64,000 nucleotides of DNA from Flavobacterium sp. HSC-32F16 (GTDB lineage Bacteria > Bacteroidota > Bacteroidia > Flavobacteriales > Flavobacteriaceae), in assembly GCF_024171645.1 (NCBI RefSeq), contig NZ_JALKAC010000001.1, forward strand, positions 806,001 to 870,000. The letters run 5' to 3'. Below, piece by piece: positions 53,122-61,594 of the stretch (position 1 is its first letter; each line of letters starts with the position of its first letter). The translations under genes and the position numbers were made by a program. Under the pieces are notes generated by a model. The model saw only the letters and a list, made by a program, of their open reading frames with translations. It was not told the DNA's origin and ran no database searches.

Positions 53122-53277
53122 TTCAATAATTGAAGTTAGAGTTAAAAATTAAAGCATATTGTTTAGTTTGAAATCCAGAATTGAATCCAATAAAATTAAG
53201 CAAAATAGAAGTAACATTCTCTAAATCAAAAACTTGATCAAGAAAATCTACAAAATAATAAATACTTTTAGGATATG

Positions 53278-53294
53278 TTTGTCCAATGGACAAA
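53278..53294 (-). promoter_or_regulatory. Downstream leader hairpin (P5)
   Basis: TTTGTCC, loop ATT (minus strand), GGACAAA: a perfect seven-pair stem. Its 5' arm can instead pair with GGACAAA of hairpin P2 at 53401-53407, so the two folds exclude each other. It is not followed by a U-run, so it is not a classic terminator by itself. Confidence 0.5.
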
Positions 53295-53322
53295 TTATGT
53301 GATTTCAAAATGAAAAATGGAT

Positions 53323-53444
53323 ATGAATAAATATACGGCTATAAAACTCAGTGAATACTATAGAGATAGTATCCGTACTTCGGGAGAAGTAATCGGTGAG
53401 TTTGTCCGTGACAAAGAAGTTATATGTAAACTTATTTTATTCAT
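53323..53444 (-). ncRNA. Structured leader RNA of the arginine operon
   Basis: In the minus-strand transcript the first nine bases AUGAAUAAA (53444-53436) are complementary to UUUAUUCAU (53331-53323), giving closing stem P1. Inside are three perfect hairpins: P2 UUUGUC/GACAAA with loop ACG (53401-53415), P3 UACUUC/GAAGUA with loop UCCC (53376-53391), and P4 GGAUACUAU/AUAGUAUUC with loop CUCU and one G-U pair (53353-53374). P4 spans the stop codon of the leader frame and P1 covers its start codon. The density of perfect stems is unlike the AT-rich surroundings and suggests a regulatory RNA. No known riboswitch class was recognised. Confidence 0.6.
53358..53444 (-). CDS. 28-codon leader peptide of the arginine operon, possibly leaderless
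   Basis: ATG at 53444 to TAG at 53358 encodes 28 residues, beginning MNKISLHITSLSR and ending TSPEVRILSL. The ATG is six bases past the TAnnTTTG box, so transcription probably starts at or next to it and the frame would be translated without a leader. It contains two Arg codons, both CGG, which appears rare in this genome's genes. The frame coincides with the structured RNA. The peptide could work as an arginine-sensing attenuator or as an arrest peptide. Coding status is inferred. Confidence 0.5.
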   Translation of the reverse strand: MNKISLHITSLSRTNSPITSPEVRILSL

Positions 53445-53449
53445 CGGTG

Positions 53450-53478
53450 CAAAAGTACATCTTTTTTTTATTTACAAA
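53450..53478 (-). promoter_or_regulatory. Promoter of the arginine operon
   Basis: On the minus strand TTTG (53478-53475), a 17-base spacer, then TACTTTTG (53457-53450), matching the Bacteroidota consensus. Predicted transcription start is about 53444, so the message has a leader of about 320 bases before the GNAT gene. Confidence 0.65.
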
Positions 53479-53610
53479 ACAAAAAATTAAAATTCTAACA
53501 TTTTTTTAATGTAAAGTTATTTTTTTGAAGACACTAAGAGACTAAGTCACTAATATTCTGAGAGTTTTCTTTTTCTAACTGAAACTTAAAACTAAAAAAG
53601 TTTACACAAA

Positions 53611-53642
53611 AGAAAACCCGATGATAAATACCATCGGGTTTT
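53611..53642 (-). terminator. Terminator of the M1 peptidase gene
   Basis: Minus strand AAAACCCGATGG-TATTTAT-CATCGGGTTTT followed by CTTTTG. Strong stem 22 bases past the stop. Confidence 0.8.
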
Positions 53643-53664
53643 AAATTATTTTAAAGTTTTATAA

Positions 53665-55932
53665 TTAGTTCTTTGTAAACGGGATTACTTGTCCGTTGCC
53701 AATAACAATCATATCAAAACCTGTTTTTGCTTCATTATATTTGAATTTTAAACCAGCTCCTTTAGATTCAAATGTATCTTTTTCGTTTTCTACCGGCTTA
53801 ACTGAAAATTTAGGAAAATCTGTAATTTCAACATAAAGTGTACTGTTTTTCTCTGAAACCTCAATTTTAAGAGGTGTTCTTGAAGTTGAAAACATTCCAA
53901 TATACGGATCTAAAATTACATCTTTTTCTACTTTACCTTTTCCCGCTGTCCAAACATTATTTGACTCATTATTATCGGGAAACGCATGATCAGGATCTAA
54001 TGTGATGCTTTCAATTTCTTCTGTCGAATTTTGTTTGAAAGACCAGTCTTTATTGCGCTGCCAAATTTCTACAGGCAGGTTTACTCTGCTTATTTTACCG
54101 CTTTTTGTTTTAATTTCTAAAACAATCGGCATTGGCATTTTATCAAAATTTTCGACAGTAATAATGGCTCCTTTTGCAGGATCATTTTTTATATATTTAA
54201 TTGAATTGATTCCTTGATCAAAACGCCAGTTATTTACGAACCAGCTTCTCCAGAACCAGCTTAAATCTTCTCCTGCCACGTTTTCCATTGATCTAAAGAA
54301 ATCATCCGGCTGCGGGTGTTTGTAAGCCCAACGTTCAATATAAGTTCTAAAAGCAATATCAAAACGTTCTTTTCCTAAAACCTGCTCTCTTAGAATCACT
54401 AAACCTGCGCTTGGTTTAAAGTAACACAACATTCCAATATTATTTTCCTTCATATTATCAGGAGAACTCATGATCGTTTCTAAATCAGGTCTTGTAAAGG
54501 GTTCTGCCTGTTCATGTAAATCTGTTGCCGGCTCTTTGTATTCTCCATTATTAAATGCAGCAGTACTTAATGAATTAATAAAGGTATTGAATCCTTCATC
54601 CATCCATCCAAACAATCTTTCATTCGATCCTACAATCATTGGAAACCAAATATGACCAAATTCATGATCTGTAACTCCCCATAAATCTTGTCCTTTAGAT
54701 TTCCATCCGCAGAAAACAATTCCCGGATATTCCATTCCTCCTTCATTTCCTGCCACGTTTGTAGCTGCCGGATAAGGATATTCAAACCATTGTTTAGAAT
54801 AATGTTCGATTGATGCTTTTACATATTCAGTAGAGCGTCCGTAAGCGCCCTGACCAGCACTTTCAACTGGATACGCCGATAGTGCTAAAGATTTTTTTCC
54901 GCTTGGAAGATTAATTTTTGCTCCGTCCAAGATGAAAGCCGAAGAGGATGCCCAAGAAAAATCACGTGCATTTTTAATTTTATAATGCCATGTTTTTTCT
55001 GTTCCTGCATTTGTATTTGCAGTTGAAGCTACTTCTTCTGCAGAACGAATTGTAACTGTTTTATCGCTGTCAGAAGCTTCTTTATATTTTTTTAACTGCT
55101 CAGCAGAAAATACTTCCTGACCATTCAATAATTCTCCAGAAGCTACCACATAATGATTTCCCGGTACAGTCAATTTTACATCAAAGTCACCATATTCCAA
55201 ATAAAACTCAGAAGCTCCTAAATAAGGTGCAGTGTTCCATCCACGTACATCATCATACACGCACATACGCGGGTACCATTGCGCAATAGTAAAGATTTTT
55301 CCGTTTTTAGTGTCTAGAACTCCCATTCTGTCAGAACCTTCGAAAGGTGCAGTGAATGAAAACTCAATTCTAACTTTTACAGTCCCTCCTTTTCCTGCTA
55401 ATTCTTCTGGAAGAAAAATCTGCATTCTGGTATCTGTAACAATATATTTTGCTTCAACTTCTGTTTTCTTTTTCCCAACAATTACCTTTACAGATTTAAT
55501 TTTATTTCCCCCGTCAAAAACCTGGCCCTGAGCTCCGTTACGGCTTCCTGACAAAGGCACAACTGCGTTTCCTCTGGAATCTTCTTTGAATAAATTCTGA
55601 TCTAAATTCAGCCACAAAAATCCTAATTTATCAGGACTGTTATTAGTATAGGTAATTTCATCTGTACCCACAATTTCATTTGTAGTACCGTTTAATTTTG
55701 CTGTAATTTGGTAATCGGCTCTGTTCTGCCAGTATTCAGCTCCCGGCTGACCGCTTGCTGTACGGGTAGATGTTCCATTTTTTGTATAAAAATGCGGACC
55801 AAAGGCATCATGATAATTATAATTATTTACTGGATTTGCTGTTGTTGCCGAGGGAGTTTGCTGTGCCCAGACAGAAGAAATCCCAAAAAATAAAGCCGCG
55901 GTTAAAATGGCTTTTGCTGATTGCTTTTTCAT
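53665..55932 (-). CDS. M1 family zinc metallopeptidase, exported
   Basis: 755 residues from the ATG at 55932 ([24 protein letters not shown], a signal peptide); the longer frame to 56016 puts an unlikely sequence before the signal. The catalytic site is [11 protein letters not shown] followed after 18 residues by the Glu of WMDEGFNTF, the HExxH-18-E pattern of M1 peptidases. The substrate-binding GxMEN motif appears as GGMEYPG. The first 300 residues form the beta-saddle domain. It probably trims peptides outside the cytoplasm. Asn of GxMEN is replaced by Tyr, which is seen in some bacterial relatives. Confidence 0.9.
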   Translation of the reverse strand: MKKQSAKAILTAALFFGISSVWAQQTPSATTANPVNNYNYHDAFGPHFYTKNGTSTRTASGQPGAEYWQNRADYQITAKLNGTTNEIVGTDEITYTNNSPDKLGFLWLNLDQNLFKEDSRGNAVVPLSGSRNGAQGQVFDGGNKIKSVKVIVGKKKTEVEAKYIVTDTRMQIFLPEELAGKGGTVKVRIEFSFTAPFEGSDRMGVLDTKNGKIFTIAQWYPRMCVYDDVRGWNTAPYLGASEFYLEYGDFDVKLTVPGNHYVVASGELLNGQEVFSAEQLKKYKEASDSDKTVTIRSAEEVASTANTNAGTEKTWHYKIKNARDFSWASSSAFILDGAKINLPSGKKSLALSAYPVESAGQGAYGRSTEYVKASIEHYSKQWFEYPYPAATNVAGNEGGMEYPGIVFCGWKSKGQDLWGVTDHEFGHIWFPMIVGSNERLFGWMDEGFNTFINSLSTAAFNNGEYKEPATDLHEQAEPFTRPDLETIMSSPDNMKENNIGMLCYFKPSAGLVILREQVLGKERFDIAFRTYIERWAYKHPQPDDFFRSMENVAGEDLSWFWRSWFVNNWRFDQGINSIKYIKNDPAKGAIITVENFDKMPMPIVLEIKTKSGKISRVNLPVEIWQRNKDWSFKQNSTEEIESITLDPDHAFPDNNESNNVWTAGKGKVEKDVILDPYIGMFSTSRTPLKIEVSEKNSTLYVEITDFPKFSVKPVENEKDTFESKGAGLKFKYNEAKTGFDMIVIGNGQVIPFTKN

Positions 55933-56120
55933 ATTTTGTAGCTGTTTATGTAGCAAATTAATGAAAAAAAAAGCTATTCGCAGAGAAATAGTTAAGCTTA
56001 AATTTAATTTTAGCATAATTTTATTAAAAAAATAATTCAGGGTATTTTTCTTAAAAAATAAAATTTATCAAATATATTTACATCACAATTAAAACTAATT
56101 CTTTTTTCAATTACAACATT

Positions 56121-56975
56121 TTGAACACAACAATATCAAACTCAATACTTAAAGCTTCTATCAAAAATACAGGAGCTGAATTATTTTCTTTAAAAGATAA
56201 CCAAGACAAAGAATACATTTGGGAAGGAAATCCGGATTTTTGGGGAAAGCACTCACCTATTCTGTTCCCTATTGTAGGTACATTAAAGAACAATACTTAT
56301 ACTATTGACCAAAAAGAATATCAATTGCCTAGACATGGTTTTGCAAGAGATATGGAATTTACATTGATTGAAAAAACAGGAAACAGTGCTGTTTTTTCAT
56401 TAGAATCAAATACCGAAACTTTAAAAAAATATCCTTTCGAGTTTGAATTACAGCTTATTTATACACTGGAAAAGACTTCTTTAAATATAGAATATGTTGT
56501 AATTAATAAAGGTGAGACCAAAATGCCCTTTTCTATTGGAGCTCATCCTGCAATTGCTCTTCCTGAAAATTTTGAAAGCTATTCTTTTAAATTTGAAAAA
56601 GAAGAATCTTTAAAATACAATCTTTTAGAGAATGATCTGATTTCTAATAAAACCGAGACTTTAAAAACTACAGAAAATGCAGTTCCTTTAAATTATAAAC
56701 TTTTTGAAAATGATGCCTTGGTTTTTAAAACATTAGAATCAAACTCACTTACCATACTTGAAAATAACAAACCATATATACAGGTTGATTTTGAAGATTT
56801 TCCGAGTTTAGGAATCTGGACCAAAGATCAGGCGCCTTTCATTTGTATTGAACCTTGGTTTGGTTATTCAGACACCGCAGATAATTCAGGCGATTTATTT
56901 GAAAAAGAAGGAATTTTGGTTTTAGAAGCTGACCAGTCTTTCCATTCTCAATTTAGTATTAAAATAGTATCATAA
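56121..56975 (+). CDS. Aldose 1-epimerase family protein, LacX-like
   Basis: 284 residues. Residues 7-37 (NSILKASIKNTGAELFSLKDNQDKEYIW is the region) match the LacX branch of the galactose mutarotase superfamily, with WGKHSPILFPIVGTLKN, LPRHGFARDMEF, FSIGAHPAIALP and CIEPWFGYSDT. It likely interconverts sugar anomers or handles a sugar phosphate; the true substrate of LacX proteins is unclear. The start codon seems to be TTG at 56121, since no ATG gives a full-length protein. It is coupled to the next gene. Confidence 0.85.
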   Translation: MNTTISNSILKASIKNTGAELFSLKDNQDKEYIWEGNPDFWGKHSPILFPIVGTLKNNTYTIDQKEYQLPRHGFARDMEFTLIEKTGNSAVFSLESNTETLKKYPFEFELQLIYTLEKTSLNIEYVVINKGETKMPFSIGAHPAIALPENFESYSFKFEKEESLKYNLLENDLISNKTETLKTTENAVPLNYKLFENDALVFKTLESNSLTILENNKPYIQVDFEDFPSLGIWTKDQAPFICIEPWFGYSDTADNSGDLFEKEGILVLEADQSFHSQFSIKIVS

Positions 56976-57523
56976 TGTTAGAATTCAACTTTCATCCGTT
57001 TCCAATAATAGAAACAGAGCGGTTATTATTGCGAAGAATGACAAACGATGATGTCAATGAAGTATTCGAATTGCGTTCGAATCCAGAGACCATGAAATAT
57101 ATTCCGCGTCCGTTGGCGAAAAATAACGAAGATGCATTGGCACACATTGCAACAATTAACACAAATATTGACAATAATACTGGAATTAATTGGGCAATTA
57201 CCTTAAAAGACAGTACTAAACTCTTGGGTATTATTGGTTATTACAGACTACAGCCCGAAAATTATCGTGCTGAAATTGGCTATATACTGTCACCTGATTT
57301 TCATGGAAAAGGAATTGTTCCGGAAGCTGTAAACGTATTAATAAAATACGGTTTTGAAAACTTAAAACTACATTCTATCGAAGCGGTAATCGATCCGGAA
57401 AACTACGCATCAGAGAAAGTTTTACAAAAATGCGGCTTTGTTAAAGAAGCTCATTTAAAAGAAGCTGATTTTTGGGAAGGAAAATTCCTTGATAAAGTAA
57501 TTTACTCATTGTTAAATAATTAG
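56975..57523 (+). CDS. GNAT acetyltransferase, RimJ/RimL type
   Basis: 182 residues. It begins FPIIETERLLLRRMTNDDVNEVFELRSNPETMKYI and has GYILSPDFHGKGIVPEAVNVLIKYGFENLKLHSIEAVIDPEN-type wording, the acetyl-CoA loop and following helices of RimJ/RimL-like GNATs. It may acetylate a protein N-terminus or a small amine. Its ATG overlaps the stop of the epimerase gene (TAATG), so the two are co-translated. Confidence 0.88.
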   Translation: MLEFNFHPFPIIETERLLLRRMTNDDVNEVFELRSNPETMKYIPRPLAKNNEDALAHIATINTNIDNNTGINWAITLKDSTKLLGIIGYYRLQPENYRAEIGYILSPDFHGKGIVPEAVNVLIKYGFENLKLHSIEAVIDPENYASEKVLQKCGFVKEAHLKEADFWEGKFLDKVIYSLLNN

Positions 57524-57598
57524 ATTTTTTATTGATTCTGACAGAAAATAATCCTGTTAAAAGTCCGTTAATCTTAAATACTAAAGGCTTAGTTAGAT

Positions 57599-57606
57599 TA
57601 TATTTG
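57599..57606 (+). promoter_or_regulatory. Possible -7 element of the secreted protein gene
   Basis: TATATTTG matches TAnnTTTG about 37 bases before the ATG at 57643. No TTG lies at the ideal distance upstream, so confidence is low. Confidence 0.35.
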
Positions 57607-57642
57607 CGCCAAAATAAATTATCCTCTGCGATTTTAAATACC

Positions 57643-58197
57643 ATGAAAAAAATACTCGCCCTTACCGTTCTTCTTTTATCAATTCAATTACAAAGTCAGA
57701 CTTTTATTAAATTTAATGGAGTAACTGCTTTAGCAGGAATTCCTAATATTGGTGTAGAAACCAGCATTGGAGAAAAGGTTACATTCAGCGTTGACGTAAT
57801 GGCTTCTTTTTGGGAATCTGTCGATGGACACAGCCCAATGAAGTTCTACACACTTACACCAGAAGTTCGTTATCATTTTAAAGAAAAATACAACGGCTTT
57901 TATGTTGGAGGTCATGCCGGTCCGGATATTTACAAACTCCAAAAATGGAATTACTGGAACAGTAATCACTACGAAGATGGTTTTGGTTACCGTTTAGGAG
58001 TTACCGTAGGATATAATATCAAGCTTAGCGATAAATTTTTATTGGATATTTTTGCCGGAGGCGGATGGCATCAGGGTTTTTACAAAGGTTATTATAACGA
58101 CGGAACTCCGGGAAGATACGAAAAAGCACCTAACTGGAACAAAAGCGGCGAATGGCTTCCTTATCGCGGAGGGGTTATGATTTCTTACAAACTATAA
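57643..58197 (+). CDS. Exported protein, probable small outer-membrane barrel
   Basis: 184 residues from the ATG at 57643 (MKKILALTVLLLSIQLQSQ, signal peptide); the longer frame begins with ATT. The mature part has short alternating strands (FIKFNGVTALAGIPNIGVETSI, YTLTPEVRYHFK, GFYVGGHAGPDIYKL, LGVTVGYNIKLSD) and ends YRGGVMISYKL, fitting a beta-barrel with an aromatic-rich surface. This resembles DUF3575-type proteins, but I am not sure. It is convergent with the VF530 gene, stop codons two bases apart. Confidence 0.7.
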   Translation: MKKILALTVLLLSIQLQSQTFIKFNGVTALAGIPNIGVETSIGEKVTFSVDVMASFWESVDGHSPMKFYTLTPEVRYHFKEKYNGFYVGGHAGPDIYKLQKWNYWNSNHYEDGFGYRLGVTVGYNIKLSDKFLLDIFAGGGWHQGFYKGYYNDGTPGRYEKAPNWNKSGEWLPYRGGVMISYKL

Positions 58198-58199
58198 AA

Positions 58200-58424
58200 T
58201 CAACTCAATTTAGGAAGTGTTTTTACATATAGATCTTCTACTTTTTTTCGAGCCCAATCTGTTTTTCTTAAAAAGGTAAGGCTAGATTTAACACTAGGAT
58301 TTGAGGTAAAACATTTTATGGGAATTAATTCTCCTAAAGTATCAAAACCATAATAATCAGCAAGGGTTTCAACAATTTTTTGAAGTGTAATTCCGTGAAG
58401 CGGGTCTTTATATTTACTTTCCAT
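58200..58424 (-). CDS. VF530 family protein (DUF2132)
   Basis: 74 residues, the family length. The whole protein matches VF530-type sequences: [56 protein letters not shown]. Solved relatives are small helical proteins proposed to bind DNA; the cellular role is unknown. Cytoplasmic, no signal. It stands alone and converges on its neighbour. Confidence 0.88.
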   Translation of the reverse strand: MESKYKDPLHGITLQKIVETLADYYGFDTLGELIPIKCFTSNPSVKSSLTFLRKTDWARKKVEDLYVKTLPKLS

Positions 58425-58449
58425 TTTAATTTACATATTAAATAATACT

Positions 58450-58484
58450 AAAAGACCGTACTCAAAAAAGTACGGTCTTTTTTT
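58450..58484 (-). terminator. Terminator of the 58522-59160 gene
   Basis: Minus strand AAAGACCGTACT-TTTTTG-AGTACGGTCTTTT: a 12-pair stem flanked by A and T runs. Confidence 0.8.
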
Positions 58485-58521
58485 GCAAAATTAAGGAATT
58501 GACCTAAAACAATTCGCTAAA

Positions 58522-59160
58522 TTAGAATATGAATTTAAATCCAAAAGAAAGCGGAGAAGTTAAATTTGGATTACTCCCAGCTAAAGCTGTATTATAAAAT
58601 GGGTCAACATTTGCAACATGTGCCAATCCAAAATTTGTAACAGTCGTTTTTTCTCCATTTTTAGGCTCTAAAGTCGTTGAAGTAAAATTAGCCAAATCGT
58701 AAGAGAACTCTACAGAGAAGTTTTTAGTTATGAAATAATCAAAACCTCCTGATACTGATAATCCTACCTGATTAACTTTTAACTCGCTTTCTTTTTCTTT
58801 TCCGGTAATAACGGGTATCGCTGTCTGTCCGAAGAAGTACAATGATCCGGCTACGTTCCAATATTTTCTAATTAAAGGCTGAATAACAATTAAATTTGTT
58901 TTTGCTGCTGTTCCTGCATCTGACTCGGCTTTAATATTAATTAATCCAAACCCTGCTCCAACAGCTACAGATGGAGTTACAAACGTACCTACAATTGGAA
59001 GTACAGATAAACTCGTGTTTTTTTCGTCTGCAGTTTTTGTCTGCTGATAACCGAATTGAGAGGTAGCAAACCAAGCTCCTTTTAGTCCTTGAGCTGAATC
59101 CTGGGCCTTAGCGGTTAAACCCATTAGCACAATACTGACTAATGTTACAATTTTTTTCAT
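58522..59160 (-). CDS. Outer-membrane beta-barrel protein
   Basis: 212 residues with signal peptide (VSIVLMGLTAKAQ). Gly/aromatic alternating strands (GAWFATSQFGYQQ, VAVGAGFGLINIKAES, VGLSVSGGFDYFITKNFSVEFSYDLANF) and a final strand LSFGFKFIF ending in Phe, the signal used for outer-membrane insertion. It looks like an eight-stranded OmpA/OmpX-like barrel. No function is assigned. Confidence 0.78.
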   Translation of the reverse strand: MKKIVTLVSIVLMGLTAKAQDSAQGLKGAWFATSQFGYQQTKTADEKNTSLSVLPIVGTFVTPSVAVGAGFGLINIKAESDAGTAAKTNLIVIQPLIRKYWNVAGSLYFFGQTAIPVITGKEKESELKVNQVGLSVSGGFDYFITKNFSVEFSYDLANFTSTTLEPKNGEKTTVTNFGLAHVANVDPFYNTALAGSNPNLTSPLSFGFKFIF

Positions 59161-59298
59161 TATAAATTTGTTTTTGAATTATAGGGCAAACTTAGCTGGA
59201 AGCATTTTTGAGAAGGATGATTAAAATCATAGATTAAAAAAAATCTTTAATTATATTTGAGCAGTTTATATTCCTGCAATTTTCTTACTTTTGTACCC

Positions 59299-59754
59299 AT
59301 GTTAAAATCAGTCAATATACTTAATAAAAGAGCCCGGTTTGATTACGAAGTAATCGATACCTACACTGCCGGAATTGTTTTGTCAGGCACCGAAATCAAA
59401 TCAATACGTTTAGGAAAAGCAAATATTACAGAAAGCTTTTGCGAGTTTAGCGGTATGGAACTTTTTGCCATCAATACCTATATAGAAGAATATTCCTTTG
59501 GAAATCAATTCAATCACAAATCAAGAAGTGAAAGAAAATTGCTTTTGAATAAAAAAGAATTAAAAACACTTCATAAAAACGTTCAGGCAAAAGGTCTTAC
59601 CATTGTACCTCTAAAATTATTTACCAACGAAAAAGGTCTCGCAAAACTGCAGATTGGTCTTTGTAAAGGAAAGAAAAACTACGATAAACGTGAATCTCTA
59701 AAAGAACAAGACACGAAACGAGATTTAGACAGAATTAAAAAAGCATATAACTAA
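59299..59754 (+). CDS. smpB: SsrA-binding protein
   Basis: 151 residues from the ATG at 59299 ([20 protein letters not shown]); the frame extends further up but family members start here. It binds tmRNA and rescues stalled ribosomes. Motifs: [42 protein letters not shown], and [29 protein letters not shown], ending in the basic tail. A TACTTTTG box at 59286-59293 is only five bases before the ATG, and TATATTTG at 59252-59259 is an alternative -7 element. The tmRNA gene is not in the window. Confidence 0.94.
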   Translation: MLKSVNILNKRARFDYEVIDTYTAGIVLSGTEIKSIRLGKANITESFCEFSGMELFAINTYIEEYSFGNQFNHKSRSERKLLLNKKELKTLHKNVQAKGLTIVPLKLFTNEKGLAKLQIGLCKGKKNYDKRESLKEQDTKRDLDRIKKAYN

Positions 59755-59831
59755 TACTGATTTAATCACCTAAACCTGTGTTAATCAAAATTTTATAGTT
59801 ATTTTTACTACAAACAATATAACTGTAAAAT

Positions 59832-60473
59832 ATGAAAAAGTACTTAATTCTACTCATTGTAATTCTGGGACTTTCAAGTTGCGGCAGTAATACAACTATT
59901 GTAAACAGCTGGAGAGATCCAAAAATAACAGTCGCTCAGGAACACTTTAAAAAGGTTTTGGTGGTTGCCCTTGTCAAAGACGAAGCTTCGCGAAGAGTTG
60001 CTGAAAACAGAGTTGCTGCCAGTAATGAAATTTTCAAAACCTCATATCAGTATCTTAACGAAACTACCAAACAGCTTACGCAGGAACAAAAATTAAAAAT
60101 TCTGCAAGATGAAAATTTTGACGGAGTTGTTACAATGCGTTTAGTTAGTACCGAAAAAGAAACCACTTACGTTCCAGGAAGTTACACAGGAATGTATTAC
60201 GGTGGTTTTGACGGTTTGTATTCCGGAATGTATGGTTATGGTTTTGGAAACTGGTACGGAATGTATTCACCGGCATTCTATGATCCAGGATATTATCAGG
60301 AAACTACTTCTTATATGGTTGAAACTAACATTTTTTCACTTAAAGAAAACAAACTAATCTGGACTGGAACTACAAAATCAGATTATGTTACAGATTTAGG
60401 ACAAACTGTGGATGCTATAATGCTTGCAGTGGTGAAAGAAATGAGAAAAGACGGTTCTTTACCTCCAAAATAA
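59832..60473 (+). CDS. Lipoprotein with Gly/Tyr-rich loop (DUF4136-like)
   Basis: 213 residues. The lipobox is LGLSSC followed by GSNTT, without the acidic residues of surface lipoproteins, so it may stay on the periplasmic side. IVNSWRDP and the later VETNIFSLKENKLIWTGTTKS resemble DUF4136-like lipoproteins. A low-complexity segment at about 115-155 is rich in Gly, Tyr and Met (YTGMYYGGFDGLYSGMYGYG). The role is unknown. It ends in a terminator. Confidence 0.72.
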   Translation: MKKYLILLIVILGLSSCGSNTTIVNSWRDPKITVAQEHFKKVLVVALVKDEASRRVAENRVAASNEIFKTSYQYLNETTKQLTQEQKLKILQDENFDGVVTMRLVSTEKETTYVPGSYTGMYYGGFDGLYSGMYGYGFGNWYGMYSPAFYDPGYYQETTSYMVETNIFSLKENKLIWTGTTKSDYVTDLGQTVDAIMLAVVKEMRKDGSLPPK

Positions 60474-60479
60474 TACAAT

Positions 60480-60511
60480 AAAAAAGCAGCTCTAAAATGG
60501 CTGCTTTTTTT
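60480..60511 (+). terminator. Terminator after the lipoprotein gene
   Basis: AAAAAGCAGC, loop TCTAAAATG, GCTGCTTTTTTT. Confidence 0.8.
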
Positions 60512-60559
60512 ACGATTCAATAATTGACTAATTTTGTCAAGACTTTAAATTTCATCAAA

Positions 60560-61567
60560 ATGAAATCACTTTTAAAAAATGCCAGAGAACAAAAAGGCAT
60601 AAAGACCCGAGAATTGGCGCAATTGACCGGAATAGATCAGGCATTAATCAGCAAATTTGAATCAGGGACACGAAAACCAACTAAAGATCAAATTGTAAAA
60701 CTGGCACAGCTTTTAGAAATTGATTATGAAACTTTAATGGTTGCATGGCTTAAGGAGAAAATTCTTTATGAAATTGGGGATGAAGAATTTGCTTTAAAAG
60801 CTTTAATTTTGGCTGAACAACAAATTCAAAACAATAAAAAAGAATTTGATTTCACCTTGATTTCTTCTTTTCAGAGTTTGTTAGATGAGATTGAACTGTT
60901 AAAAAATAAAATTAAAACTTTCAACCAATTTGAATTACGGCAAATTTCAAAAACCTTAGAACTAGAATTTATATTTAAAAGCATTCGTTTAAACAGAAAT
61001 CCTTTAACATTAGAAGAAACTAAATCTATTATAAATGATGGTTTAACAATTCAGGACAAGAGCATTCAAAATCATCTCGAAGTCATTAATTTTCAAGAAG
61101 CAGTATTATATATCAAAGATTTGTCTCAAAAGAAAACATTTTTAAACGAAAAAGATTTTCTATTACTTCATAATTTGATTTCTAAGGGAATAGAATCTGA
61201 AAATTTGGGAAAATATAAAAATGATTCCGTGATTATACGCGAAATGAATTTATTTTTTAATTGGTATGAATCACAAAAAAATAATCTGCATCCAATAATT
61301 CTTGCATCTGAAGCACATCTAAAAATACTCGAAATTAATCCTTTTGCAAATGGAAATCTTCAAATGGCAAATTTGATATTAAACTGGATTTTAATTCAAT
61401 ATAACTATACATACATTTCACCCGAAGAAAATCAAAATAGCATAAATGAATATTTTTCTATTTTAGAAGAAAGCCAAATTAAGAATGACAAATCGATTTT
61501 TATTAATTACATCATTCGGATTGAAAAAGAAAATCTAAAACGAGCGATACAATTAATCCATAAATAA
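60560..61567 (+). CDS. XRE helix-turn-helix regulator fused to a degenerate Fic domain
   Basis: 335 residues from the ATG at 60560 (MKSLLKNAREQKGIKTRELA); the longer frame adds 12 unlikely residues. Residues 1-60 are an XRE DNA-binding domain (TRELAQLTGIDQALISKFESG). Residues about 130-330 align with Fic proteins: NPLTLEETKSIINDGLT, NHLEVINFQEAVLYI, LGKYKNDSVIIREMNLFFNWYES, EAHLKILEINPFANGN. The Fic motif HPFxxGNGR is INPFANGNLQ here: the catalytic His is Asn260 and GR is Leu267-Gln268. The inhibitory SxxxEG motif reads SIRLNR (141-146), with Asn145 for Glu. AMP transfer should be lost, leaving a sensor or dimer domain on a DNA-binding protein. Confidence 0.78.
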   Translation: MKSLLKNAREQKGIKTRELAQLTGIDQALISKFESGTRKPTKDQIVKLAQLLEIDYETLMVAWLKEKILYEIGDEEFALKALILAEQQIQNNKKEFDFTLISSFQSLLDEIELLKNKIKTFNQFELRQISKTLELEFIFKSIRLNRNPLTLEETKSIINDGLTIQDKSIQNHLEVINFQEAVLYIKDLSQKKTFLNEKDFLLLHNLISKGIESENLGKYKNDSVIIREMNLFFNWYESQKNNLHPIILASEAHLKILEINPFANGNLQMANLILNWILIQYNYTYISPEENQNSINEYFSILEESQIKNDKSIFINYIIRIEKENLKRAIQLIHK

Positions 61568-61594
61568 AGCCCAGCATAAACTGGGCTTTTTACT
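61566..61594 (+). terminator. Terminator after the XRE-Fic gene
   Basis: AGCCCAG, loop CATAAA, CTGGGCT, then TTTT. It lies directly after the stop and against the convergent pcm stop. Confidence 0.75.

Larger units (their letters stand above)
53122..53664. other. 543-base region holding the arginine operon leader, its promoter and the M1 peptidase terminator
   Basis: From low to high coordinates: an AT-rich leader part (53122-53277), a hairpin (53278-53294), a multibranched structured segment with a 28-codon frame (53323-53444), the promoter (53450-53478), an AT-rich stretch, and the terminator of the M1 peptidase gene (53611-53642). Confidence 0.7.

Noticed and set aside
53123..53308. 61-codon minus-strand frame (TTG start) ending one base before the arginine GNAT start
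   Set aside because: AT-rich, low-information protein with a TTG start and no recognisable domain; it overlaps hairpin P5. The neat stop-start spacing is noted, but the region is better explained as leader RNA.
55933..56016. Longer start for the M1 peptidase
   Set aside because: The 28 extra residues precede a complete signal peptide, so translation from 55932 is more sensible.
57532..57642. N-terminal extension of the exported protein at 57643
   Set aside because: It would place 37 residues before a clear signal peptide and begins with ATT.
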